Assembly (NCBI GenBank): GCA_009911305.1
Contig: QXXC01000017.1
Coordinates: 1-64,000 of the forward strand
DNA length: 64,000 bases
Direction of reading: 5' to 3'
Source of the DNA: Clostridiaceae bacterium
GTDB lineage: Bacteria; Bacillota; Clostridia; Lachnospirales; Lachnospiraceae
The stretch's first letter is position 1. Every line of letters begins with the position of its first letter. Positions 52,797 through 61,008 of the stretch are shown here, one piece after another. Both the position numbers and the translations under genes were made by a program. The notes below the pieces were generated by a model that saw nothing but the letters and a program-made list of their open reading frames with translations, had not been told where the DNA came from and did no database searches.

Positions 52797-53852
52797 ATGT
52801 ATGAGAAAGTGAAATTCGGCGAGCTGCCGAACGGGCAGGAGGTCTGCCAGTACACGCTGATTAACAGGAATGGCTTATCCGCTTCCTTTCTGGATCTGGG
52901 CGGTATCTGGGTGAGCATGATGGCGCCGGACAAAAAGGGAGAGATGGCGGATGTGGTGCTTGGCTATGACACGGTGGAGGCGTATCTGGAAAATGGCGGC
53001 CATCTGGGCGAGATCGTGGGCAGAAATGCCAACCGTATCAAAAAGGCGCAGTTTTGCCTGAACGGGACGCTTTATAAGCTGGCGGCGAACGACGGGCAGA
53101 ACAACCTCCACAGCGGAACGGACTATTACAGGAACCGCGTCTGGGAGGCGGAGCTTCGGGAGACGGAGGGGGTGAGCGAGCTCTGCCTGTCCTTACAGAG
53201 CCCGCACGGCGATCAGGGGTATCCGGGCAATGCGAGAATCAGCGTAAGCTACACCCTGACGGATGAGAATGAGCTGAAAATCCAGTATTACATGATCTGC
53301 GATCAGGACACCGTGGCGAACCTGACCAACCATGCATATTTCAATATGGCCGGACATCAGAGCGGCAGCGCCATGGGCCAGGAGGTCTGGATCGACGCGG
53401 ATGCCGTGACGGCAGCGGATGCGGAATCGATCCCGACCGGGGAGATCAGGCCTGTGAAGGGGACGCCCATGGATTTCACACAGATGAAACCGATCGGGCG
53501 CGATATCGATGCGGACTATGATCAGCTCCGCTACGGCGGCGGCTATGATCACAACTGGGTACTGAACCATGAGCCCGGGACGCTTGCCCTTTGCGCCAGA
53601 GCCTGCGATACGAAGAGCGGCCGGGCGATGGAGGTTTATACGGATCTCCCGGGCGTGCAGTTCTATACCGGAAATTTCCTGGAGTCCAAGCTTCCCGGCA
53701 AGGGCGGGATCCTGTATCACAGGCGGGAGGGCTATTGCTTTGAGACGCAGTACCATCCGGATTCCGTCAACCGTCCGGAGTTCCCCTCCCCGTTCCTGAA
53801 GGAAGGAAACGAATACAGGACAACGACGGTTTATAAATTCATAACCGTTTAA
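52797..53852 (+). CDS. galM: Aldose 1-epimerase
   Basis: 351 aa. Interconverts alpha and beta forms of aldoses. GRNANRIKKAQF, NNLHSGTDYY, the catalytic His in TNHAYFNMAGH, the YDHNWVLN substrate loop and the catalytic Glu in CFETQYHPDS are all in place. AAAAAGGAG precedes the ATG. It is not next to other galactose genes, so it may act as a general mutarotase. Confidence 0.93.
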   Translation: MYEKVKFGELPNGQEVCQYTLINRNGLSASFLDLGGIWVSMMAPDKKGEMADVVLGYDTVEAYLENGGHLGEIVGRNANRIKKAQFCLNGTLYKLAANDGQNNLHSGTDYYRNRVWEAELRETEGVSELCLSLQSPHGDQGYPGNARISVSYTLTDENELKIQYYMICDQDTVANLTNHAYFNMAGHQSGSAMGQEVWIDADAVTAADAESIPTGEIRPVKGTPMDFTQMKPIGRDIDADYDQLRYGGGYDHNWVLNHEPGTLALCARACDTKSGRAMEVYTDLPGVQFYTGNFLESKLPGKGGILYHRREGYCFETQYHPDSVNRPEFPSPFLKEGNEYRTTTVYKFITV

Positions 53853-53874
53853 GCTGCAAAGACGATGGTATAGC

Positions 53875-54867
53875 ATGAGACAAAACGGCATGATGAAGCA
53901 AAATGACATAACAAAACAGCGCGCGATCGCAGGGCGGGGGAGTCAGGCAGGGCAAAGCGGCCTTATGGAAAAGAGCGGCCTTGTCAGGCTTCTGGCCTCC
54001 GCCAGCCTTCTGGCCGTGACGATCATATGGGGCAGCGCCTTTGTGGTGATGAAACATTCCATTGACGTCATCAGCCCCTCGTATCTGCTGGCCTACCGGT
54101 TTACCGTGGCGGCGCTGGGGATGACAGTTTTATTCTGGAGCTCGATCAAAACCATGAGCAGACGGGAATTTCAATGCGGGCTTGTGGTGGGGGCGCTCCT
54201 GTTTATCAGCTATTATTTCCAGACATACGGGCTCAAGTATACGACAGCCAGCAAGAATGCGTTTATTACCACCCTGTATGTGATCCTGGTTCCCTTCCTG
54301 CAGTGGCTCTTTCACCGGATCCGTCCGGCGGGACGCAACCTGGCTGCGGCTGTGATTGCGGTGATCGGCCTGGCGCTCCTGTCGCTGAAGGGCGACTTAT
54401 CCGTGAATTTCGGCGATTTCCTGACCCTGATCTGCGGCGTCTGCTTTGCAGTACATATCATTTATCTGGAAAAATATACGGAAGAGGTGAGTCCGATCAA
54501 GCTCACGGTGATGCAGATGGGGACAGCGGCGGCGCTGTCATGGCTCACAGCCCTGGCCACGGAGGGAAGCTGCGATTTAAGCGTATTCGCGCAGCCCGGC
54601 GTGCCGGGCGCTGTGCTCTATCTGGGACTGGCGAGCAGCATGCTGGGCTTTCTCTTACAGACCGTGGGGCAGAAATATCTGGACGCGGCGACGGCGTCGA
54701 TCCTGCTCTCCTTTGAATCCGTGTTCGGCCTGATCTTTTCGGTCCTGTTTTTAAAGGAGCCTGTGACACTTAAAATGCTGGCCGGCTGCGCCCTCATGTT
54801 CTCTGCAGCCATCCTGGCGGAATATACGCCGGGAAAAAGGCAGGAAGGCAATGCTCCGGCTGCATGA
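53875..54867 (+). CDS. EamA/DMT-family transporter
   Basis: 330 aa with ten membrane helices in two EamA repeats. The first repeat begins LLAVTIIWGSAFVVMKHSID and has FYFQTYGLKYTTASKNAFIT-type sequence; the second ends LLSFESVFGLIFSVLFLKEP. These carriers move amino acids, nucleotide precursors or other metabolites; the substrate is unknown. The first 35 residues are polar and the ribosome site is weak, so the true start may be later. Confidence 0.87.
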   Translation: MRQNGMMKQNDITKQRAIAGRGSQAGQSGLMEKSGLVRLLASASLLAVTIIWGSAFVVMKHSIDVISPSYLLAYRFTVAALGMTVLFWSSIKTMSRREFQCGLVVGALLFISYYFQTYGLKYTTASKNAFITTLYVILVPFLQWLFHRIRPAGRNLAAAVIAVIGLALLSLKGDLSVNFGDFLTLICGVCFAVHIIYLEKYTEEVSPIKLTVMQMGTAAALSWLTALATEGSCDLSVFAQPGVPGAVLYLGLASSMLGFLLQTVGQKYLDAATASILLSFESVFGLIFSVLFLKEPVTLKMLAGCALMFSAAILAEYTPGKRQEGNAPAA

Positions 54868-54931
54868 AACACCGGGCGTCACGCGCCGCGCCGGCCGGCC
54901 GCCAAAGCGGCTGTAAAACACGGAGAATGAA

Positions 54932-57055
54932 ATGGCAAAATCATTATATATCGCAGAAAAACCAAGCGTGGCCCGCGAGTTCGCCTCAGCGCTTAAGGTG
55001 TCGGGCCGTTCGGGGGACGGGTACATCGAGTCCGCGGATGCGGTTGTGACATGGTGCGTGGGACATTTGATCACCATGAGCTATCCCGAGGCCTATGACA
55101 TAAAATATAAGAGGTGGAGCCTTGGGACGCTGCCCTTTCTGCCCAGGGAATACAAATATCAGGTCATTGAGGGTGTGCAGAAGCAGTTCCAGATCGTGAG
55201 CCGCCTTTTAAACCGCGAAGATGTGGATACCATCTATGTGTGCACCGACTCGGGGCGCGAGGGCGAATACATCTACCGTCTGGTGGCTCAGATGGCCGGG
55301 GTGAAGGGAAAGCAGCAGAAGCGCGTCTGGATCGATTCCCAGACAGAGGAGGAGATCCTGCGGGGCATACGCGAGGCAAAGGATCTGGCAGAATATGACA
55401 ACCTCGCCTCCTCTGCCTATCTGCGGGCCAGGGAGGACTACCTCATGGGAATCAATTTCTCCAGGGCCCTGACCTTAAAATACGGGCCGTCTGTGTCCGG
55501 CTTTATGAAGAGCGGCCGCACCGTGATCTCCGTGGGCCGTGTGATGACCTGCGTGCTGGGCATGGTGGTGCAGCGGGAGCGGGAGATCCGCAGCTTTGTA
55601 AAAACCCCGTTTTACCGTGTGATTGGTACGTTTGGGGAGGAAGGGGCGCTCCTGGACGCGGAATGGCGCGCGGTTCCCGGCTCGCGTTTTCACGGCCATC
55701 CCTGCCTCTACAAGGACAACGGCTTCAAGGAGAAAAAGGATGCAGAAGCGCTGATTGCGTCCCTCACAGAGCCGGCCGGCGTCGCCGTGTCCGTGGAAAA
55801 GAAAAAAGAGACAAAAAACGCGCCGCTTCTCTACAATCTGGCAGAGCTGCAGAACGACTGTTCCAAAATGTTCAAAATCAGCCCGGATCAGACGCTGAAG
55901 GCCGTGCAGGAGCTGTATGAAAAGAAGCTGGTGACGTATCCGCGAACCGATGCGAGAGTGCTCTCCACCGCTGTGGCAAAGGAGATCAAAAAGAATGTAA
56001 GCGGCCTGCTCGCCTATTCCCCGACGGCTGCGTATGCAAAGGAGGCCCTGGAGTCCGGCGCATGGAAGAGCATTGCAAAAACGAGATACGTAAATGATAA
56101 GCAGATCACCGATCATTACGCTATCATCCCCACCGGGCAGGGCCTGGGAGCCCTAAAGGGTGTCTCCGGCTTAAACGCCGCCATCTACCAGGTCATTGTG
56201 CGCCGTTTCTTAAGCATCTTTTACCCGCCGGCCATTTACCGCAAATATACGGTCGAGATCGTGACAGGAGGAGAGCATTTCTTTGCCGGCTTAAAAGTCC
56301 TGAAAGAGTCCGGCTATTTAAAGGCAGCCGCGCCTGCAGGGCGCACAGCGCAGGAAACGCGGGGAGAGGCGGCAGGCGCGCAGCGCCAAAATGACGCCGG
56401 GGCAGAGGGAGGAACGCAGAGCCGGGACAGCGCCGGCGCGCAGGCCGCCGTTGATCCGGGCAATGTAAGGCCGGAGCTGGTAGCGTTTCTGGAAGGCCTG
56501 AAAAAGGGCGCTGTACTGCCTCTCGCGGGGATGGCCGTCAAGGAGGGGGAGACATCCCCGCCCAAGCGGTATACATCAGGTTCCATGATCCTTGCCATGG
56601 AGAATGCCGGGCAGCTCATCGAGGATGAAGAGCTGCGTGCCCAGATCAAGGGGAGCGGCATCGGAACCAGCGCGACCCGCGCGGAAATATTGAAAAAGCT
56701 GGTCAATATTCAATATATGGCCTTAAACGGAAAGACCCAGGCCATCACCCCGACGTTCCTGGGAGAGCTGATCTATGAGGTGGTCCTCTGTTCCATGAAA
56801 CAGCTCTTAAACCCCGAGCTGACCGCAAGCTGGGAAAAAGGCCTGACGTATGTGGCAGAAGGAAGCATTACCTCAGACGAATATATGCAGAAGCTGGAGC
56901 GCTTCGTCGCAGGACGGACGTACAACGCCATCCACAACGCCGGCCAGGCCAGCCTGCTGCCGGCCTTTCGCGAGGTGGCAGCCAATTATCAGGGCGGGAA
57001 AAAGGAAAAGAGCGGGGCAAAGCAACTGAAAGGAGATGTGAAGCATTATGAATAA
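54932..57055 (+). CDS. topB: Type IA DNA topoisomerase III
   Basis: 707 aa. Toprim domain with YIAEKPSVAREFASAL (catalytic Glu) and CTDSGREGEYIYRL; active-site Tyr in KKLVTYPRTDARVLS. A low-complexity Ala/Gly/Gln-rich insertion at about 465-510 splits the core before the C-terminal part. It relaxes and decatenates DNA. It is either the chromosomal TopB or a variant from a mobile element; no mobile genes are next to it. GGAGAATGAA precedes the ATG. Confidence 0.93.
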   Translation: MAKSLYIAEKPSVAREFASALKVSGRSGDGYIESADAVVTWCVGHLITMSYPEAYDIKYKRWSLGTLPFLPREYKYQVIEGVQKQFQIVSRLLNREDVDTIYVCTDSGREGEYIYRLVAQMAGVKGKQQKRVWIDSQTEEEILRGIREAKDLAEYDNLASSAYLRAREDYLMGINFSRALTLKYGPSVSGFMKSGRTVISVGRVMTCVLGMVVQREREIRSFVKTPFYRVIGTFGEEGALLDAEWRAVPGSRFHGHPCLYKDNGFKEKKDAEALIASLTEPAGVAVSVEKKKETKNAPLLYNLAELQNDCSKMFKISPDQTLKAVQELYEKKLVTYPRTDARVLSTAVAKEIKKNVSGLLAYSPTAAYAKEALESGAWKSIAKTRYVNDKQITDHYAIIPTGQGLGALKGVSGLNAAIYQVIVRRFLSIFYPPAIYRKYTVEIVTGGEHFFAGLKVLKESGYLKAAAPAGRTAQETRGEAAGAQRQNDAGAEGGTQSRDSAGAQAAVDPGNVRPELVAFLEGLKKGAVLPLAGMAVKEGETSPPKRYTSGSMILAMENAGQLIEDEELRAQIKGSGIGTSATRAEILKKLVNIQYMALNGKTQAITPTFLGELIYEVVLCSMKQLLNPELTASWEKGLTYVAEGSITSDEYMQKLERFVAGRTYNAIHNAGQASLLPAFREVAANYQGGKKEKSGAKQLKGDVKHYE

Positions 57056-57728
57056 AGAGCAGACAAAAATCACAGAACTCTACGATCTGACGCATACGCT
57101 GGCGGCAGATTACCTGTCGCAGTTTACGTATCCGTGGGAAGCGCTGCAGGGGATCAGCGATTTTATCATTGAGCTGGGAAACAGCCTCGATGAAAACGAG
57201 TATGAAAAAAGAGGGGAAAACATCTGGATCCACAAGACGGCCAACGTATTTCCAACCGCCTTTTTGAACGGTCCGCTTATCGTGGGAAAGAATGCGGAAA
57301 TCCGTCACTGTGCCTTTGTCCGGGGCAGCGCGCTCGTCGGCGCGGGCGCGGTTGTGGGCAATTCCACAGAGCTGAAAAACGTGATCCTGTTCGATAAGGT
57401 GCAGGTTCCGCATTACAACTATGTCGGCGACTCCATCTTAGGCTACAAGGCCCATATGGGCGCCGGATCCATTACCTCCAACGTAAAATCCGATAAGCTC
57501 CTGGTCCATATCCACGCAGAGGACGGAGAGATCGAGACAGGCAGGAAGAAGGCGGGCGCATTCATCGGAGACGAGGTGGAGATCGGCTGCGGTTCCGTTT
57601 TAAATCCCGGAACCGTGATCGGCAGGCATACCAACGTGTACCCCCTGTCAGGCGTCAGGGGCTGCATCGACGCAGATTCCATCTATAAGAGACAGGGAGA
57701 GGTTGCCTTGAAGCGGGAGAGGGAGTAG
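57048..57728 (+). CDS. Left-handed beta-helix (hexapeptide) protein, GlmU-related
   Basis: 226 aa. After a helical N terminus, repeated hexapeptides form a left-handed beta helix: IWIHKTANVFPTAFLNGPLI, AEIRHCAFVRGSALVGAGAV, VGDSILGYKAHMGAGSI, AFIGDEVEIGCGSVLNPGTV. It looks like the acetyltransferase half of GlmU-type proteins without the nucleotidyltransferase domain. It overlaps topB by eight bases. The acceptor is not known. Confidence 0.75.
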   Translation: MNKEQTKITELYDLTHTLAADYLSQFTYPWEALQGISDFIIELGNSLDENEYEKRGENIWIHKTANVFPTAFLNGPLIVGKNAEIRHCAFVRGSALVGAGAVVGNSTELKNVILFDKVQVPHYNYVGDSILGYKAHMGAGSITSNVKSDKLLVHIHAEDGEIETGRKKAGAFIGDEVEIGCGSVLNPGTVIGRHTNVYPLSGVRGCIDADSIYKRQGEVALKRERE

Positions 57729-57827
57729 ACGGTTGCGCGGAAGGCGGCCCGGGAAGCGGGAAAATATGTAACTGGGAAAATATTCAACTGGAAAGATATG
57801 ATTCTGTACCGGAGTTTTTAAAAGAAT

Positions 57828-57861
57828 GAGGGCTGTCTGCAGCATGCCGCAGACAGCCCTC
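57828..57861. terminator. Terminator between convergent genes
   Basis: GAGGGCTGTCTGC (57828-57840) pairs perfectly with GCAGACAGCCCTC (57849-57861). On the minus strand it is followed by ATTCTTTTAAAAA, so it mainly serves the coiled-coil gene at 57952. Confidence 0.8.
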
Positions 57862-57951
57862 AGCCTCTCTCAAATTCCTCTCCAAATAAATATACCAAAT
57901 ATGTAGCACAAGCCTTTCAATGATGTAAAAGTTACAAGAACTGCTGATGGT

Positions 57952-58854
57952 TTAAAATGCCCTTAACGGGACAGGAGGGGCCGCATCCTTTTTCAGGTTC
58001 GCGATTTCCTGTTCGAGCTTGTCAATCCTCAGCCTTAAGCTGGAAAGCTGCACCTCCCAGATGAGGGTTTTGTCATTTACCTTGATTGCCTGGTTGAGTT
58101 TGTCGATCAGGTTCCCATGATTCTCCGCCAGAAGCTGGATGTTATGGTTTGTCTCATTCTCAATGGTCATCTCAAGGTTTGCAGCACGCAGGTTTAATTG
58201 TTCAATCTCTTCACGTAATTGTTCGGTTGTCAGCTTTAACTGTCCAACTTTTTGGTCTAAGCTGTCGACTTTGAGCTCCAACTGATCAAATTTTTGCTCC
58301 AGGTTATCGACTTTGAGCTCTAACTGATCAAATTTTTGCTCCAGGTTATCGACTTTGAGCTCTAACTGATCAAATTTTTGCTCCAGGTTATCGACTTTGA
58401 GCTCTAGCTGATCAAATTTTTGCTCCAGGTTATCGACTTTGAGCTCTAGCTGATCAAATTTTTGCTCCAGGTTATCGACTTTGAGCTCTAGCTGATCAAA
58501 TTTTTGCTCCAGGTTATCGACTTTGAGCTCTAACTGATCAAATTTTTGCTCCAGGTCATCGACTTTGAGCTCTAGCTGATCAGCTTTTTGCTCAATATTA
58601 TCGACTTTTGACTCAATATTATCGACTTTTTGCCCTAACAGATCGACCTTTTGATTTAGTTGCGTTACATCTCCTCTGAGCTGCAGCAACTGTTCACCAG
58701 ACTGACGGTTTTCCGTCTTTAACTGCCGGACATTCTCCTTTAACTGCCCTATGTCTTCGTGAACGGGCTGCAGCGCCGCCTTTAGCTTTTGATCCAGCAT
58801 TTGCTCCATCATGCTGGATATGGCAAGCAGCAGTTCGTTATCATTGTTGCTCAA
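57952..58854 (-). CDS. Coiled-coil protein with eight near-identical 14-residue repeats
   Basis: About 300 aa. The TTG at 58854 is preferred because GGAGG lies 11 bases upstream, inside the longer ATG-started frame (58896). N terminus SNNDNELLLAISSMMEQML and C terminus NHNIQLLAENHGNLIDKLNQ are like small hypothetical proteins I recall from Lachnospiraceae. Between them lies a long heptad coil whose centre is eight copies of QLELKVDNLEQKFD. No signal peptide or membrane helix is seen, so it is probably a cytoplasmic elongated dimer. The function is unknown. Confidence 0.7.
   Translation of the reverse strand: MSNNDNELLLAISSMMEQMLDQKLKAALQPVHEDIGQLKENVRQLKTENRQSGEQLLQLRGDVTQLNQKVDLLGQKVDNIESKVDNIEQKADQLELKVDDLEQKFDQLELKVDNLEQKFDQLELKVDNLEQKFDQLELKVDNLEQKFDQLELKVDNLEQKFDQLELKVDNLEQKFDQLELKVDNLEQKFDQLELKVDSLDQKVGQLKLTTEQLREEIEQLNLRAANLEMTIENETNHNIQLLAENHGNLIDKLNQAIKVNDKTLIWEVQLSSLRLRIDKLEQEIANLKKDAAPPVPLRAF
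58255..58591 (-). repeat. 42-bp tandem repeat, eight units
   Basis: Eight 42-base units each code for a 14-residue double heptad. Six are nearly identical at the DNA level and differ mainly by an A/G change in CTCTAACTGATC or CTCTAGCTGATC. The end units are diverged. This suggests recent expansion by unequal recombination. Confidence 0.92.
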
Positions 58855-58990
58855 TGTTTGGTATACCTCCTTTATTTGATACGTGTATTGTAACATAATA
58901 AATATGTAAAGTCACGGAATTTTTGAGAGAAACCGGATATTTTCCTGTGGCAGCGGGTAGCGGTTCATGCTTTACATGCGCTGCCGGGAG

Positions 58991-59611
58991 TTATTTATAA
59001 TGCTTATTGGACCGGCTGACGACATCTACTCGTCCTGTTTTTTTCAGCCAGGAAGAGATTTCGTTGGCATCGGACGGACTGATCTTGGAGCCGAGTTTTA
59101 CCTCTTTGATCTGAATATCGCGCTCCACTTCGACATAAAGCCTTGGAATCTGGAAAATCTGCTCTTCAATTTTGGGCGTATAGGAGCTTCGGATCATGCG
59201 CACCTCATCCTCGTAGCTGTATTCGTCACTTTTAAACAGGAAACGGATTTCATTCAGGCAGTCCGCTACAAAGCTCCGGACGGTTTTGGCCGCCTTATCC
59301 CATTGAATATTTTTGTGTATATATTTTTGGCCGGTCTCGGACAGACAGCAGTCCATTTCGTCCAGAAAGCGCCATATGCCTTTCATATGCTCTAAAATTT
59401 CTCCGATCCCGGATGGAAGCGTTTCGCTGCTGCCGGCCGTCTCCTTCATCTTCCAGAGGTCTGTATTTACATACTGGATCCGGTACAGCGGATAGTCGTT
59501 ATCAGAGTAATCGGAAACCTCGGTCAGGGTTCCGCCGCCTTTTCGGACGTCAAAAAAATCATCCCCGAATATGACAGAACAGCAGGGGAGCGGCAGCGCA
59601 TGATCCGAAGA
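58991..59611 (-). pseudogene. C-terminal remnant of a DUF2971-type protein
   Basis: An intact frame of 152 codons starts at 59449, but the protein clearly continues upstream in the same frame (DHALPLPCCSVIFGDDFFDV, YPLYRIQYVNTDLWK) until a TAA at 59612-59614, without a start codon. Motifs FLFKSDEYSYEDEVRMI, IPRLYVEVERDIQIKEVKLG and VVSRSNKHYK resemble the ends of DUF2971/TPR proteins in Lachnospiraceae. The N-terminal part is gone. Confidence 0.6.
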
Positions 59612-59659
59612 TTAAGAAAGTCTTTCACATTTATTCCCAGAAGATTTCGCCCCGATGAG

Positions 59660-59688
59660 TTGACGGGTGTATAAAATGATGTTATAAT
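59660..59688 (+). promoter_or_regulatory. Promoter of the loaP transcript
   Basis: TTGACG (59660-59665), 17 bases, TATAAT (59683-59688). Transcription would begin near 59695, giving an unusually long leader of about 310 nt before the loaP ATG. Confidence 0.8.
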
Positions 59689-59694
59689 CAAAAA

Positions 59695-60007
59695 CGTTCA
59701 TTGAGAAACAGATAAAATAAACGGACAGTTTCAAAGAAAAGAGCTGTTCCCACACAATATTATAAGTGGATGAGATGAAGCATTGGCACATGGAGTCGCG
59801 CTTATATGGTCATATCGGAACCATATTTCACAGAAAGAGATTTTTTTAACCTGTTTTCTGTGAGATGGCGAAGCTTACCAAAAAACGGGTAGGCCGGACT
59901 CCGGTATGGCTGCTGTGTGGGAGCAGCTTTTTTTGTTTTTCCAGCGATCCGGGCCGGGAGGCGCGGATCGCTGGAAAATGGCTGCAGCAGGCAGGAGGCG
60001 GGACTTC
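59695..60007 (+). promoter_or_regulatory. Structured loaP leader with attenuator
   Basis: About 310 nt. It contains TATGGT/ACCATA and CACAGAAA/TTTCTGTG hairpins (59812-59867 area). A terminator-like stem GCTGCT (59909-59914) / AGCAGC (59922-59927) is followed by TTTTTTTG and T5. A 14-bp perfect hairpin, TTTTCCAGCGATCC (59937-59950) / GGATCGCTGGAAAA (59965-59978), shares its first T residues with that U-run. LoaP proteins are reported to recognise RNA hairpins in leaders, so this may be self-regulation. Confidence 0.65.
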
Positions 60008-60553
60008 ATGTGGTATGTCATACAGGTATCAGGCGGGCAGGAGGAAGGGACGGCGCGTCTGATGCAGAGAAGGATTTCACGGGAGATTTTAAAGGAATGC
60101 TTTATCCCCCGAAAAGAGAGAAATAAGAAATTCAAAGGCATATGGCGTCAGGTGGAGGAGATTCTGTTTCCGGGCTATGTGTTTGCCGTGACGGAGGAGC
60201 CGGGGGAATTATTTCACCAGCTTAAGAGCGTGGACAGGCTGACAAAGCTTCTGCGGGAGGAAGCATGCTTCTATCCCCTTTCCCCGGAGGAGGAGAGGAT
60301 GATCCGGGGAATGGGAGACAAGCGCCATGTGACGCGGATCTCCAGGATTATAGTGAGTCCGGATGCAGGACGCGATGTCGGACGGGAGGTCATGATTCTC
60401 GACGGACCGCTGAAGAACCAGGAAGGCCGGATTGTGCGGTATAATCTTCACAAGCGCGAGGTGACGGTGCGGATGCCGTTTATGGGGAATGAGGTGGAGC
60501 TGCGGCTGGGGATTGAGATGGTGGGGGAGAGAGGGCGGCAGGTTGAATTATAA
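60008..60553 (+). CDS. loaP: LoaP (NusG-like processive antiterminator)
   Basis: About 181 aa. N-terminal NGN domain (MWYVIQVSGGQEEGTARLM, FIPRKERNKKFKG, ILFPGYVFAVTEEPGEL) and C-terminal KOW domain (GREVMILDGPLKNQEGRIV). LoaP is a specialised NusG paralogue that lets RNA polymerase read through terminators in long polysaccharide or polyketide operons. AGGAGG lies before the ATG at 60008. It heads the second polysaccharide locus and is followed by a terminator, the normal arrangement for this class. Confidence 0.88.
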   Translation: MWYVIQVSGGQEEGTARLMQRRISREILKECFIPRKERNKKFKGIWRQVEEILFPGYVFAVTEEPGELFHQLKSVDRLTKLLREEACFYPLSPEEERMIRGMGDKRHVTRISRIIVSPDAGRDVGREVMILDGPLKNQEGRIVRYNLHKREVTVRMPFMGNEVELRLGIEMVGERGRQVEL

Positions 60554-60559
60554 TACGGG

Positions 60560-60583
60560 GTCTGAGGAATCAGGCTCTTTTTT
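60560..60583 (+). terminator. Terminator between loaP and the polysaccharide genes
   Basis: GTCTGA (60560-60565) pairs with TCAGGC (60570-60575, one G.U pair) around GGAA, followed by TCTTTTTT. A short stem, so moderate strength. It would be a natural site for LoaP-dependent read-through. Confidence 0.6.
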
Positions 60584-60705
60584 AATGGGATTTTACAGGA
60601 AAGAGCATCATCGCTGTGGAAATCTCGTTTTGAGAAAGAAGAGACGGGTACAAATGGGAATCCGGCTGTAGGTAGGGAAACCCGCAATATGTGAAGGATA
60701 ATGGT

Positions 60706-60873
60706 ATGAAAAAAATCAATATGCCGGACAGAGAAAATACGCAGTATGAGCGCTGTGCGCTCTGTAAAAGGCAGACAGATGTGCCAGCCGATTTGGAGAT
60801 TGGCCGGCGGTGTTTCTATATAGAAGGCGCGGGCCAGCTCTGCCCGGCCTGTTACAGGGAATTGTATCAATAA
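60706..60873 (+). CDS. 55-aa zinc-ribbon-like peptide
   Basis: Small protein with C17-x2-C20 and C46-x2-C49 (ERCALCKRQT, LCPACYRELY) plus Cys36. This looks like a two-knuckle zinc ribbon. AAGGA lies seven bases before the ATG at 60706. Its place between loaP and the priming transferase suggests co-regulation. A role in the polysaccharide pathway is unknown. Confidence 0.6.
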   Translation: MKKINMPDRENTQYERCALCKRQTDVPADLEIGRRCFYIEGAGQLCPACYRELYQ

Positions 60874-61008
60874 AGCTGACGGCTGTTCCTGGAGACTGTT
60901 TTGCGCAATCACTGCGCGGATCGTACAGTATTACAGTACCATACTTTTTTGGACATCGCGCTGTTAATCATCGGGAGCGTTCCTGAATCGCGACAGGAGT
61001 GGATACAA

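Noticed and set aside
58255..58591. CRISPR-like array
   Set aside because: The units follow each other with no spacers and code for an in-frame coiled coil.
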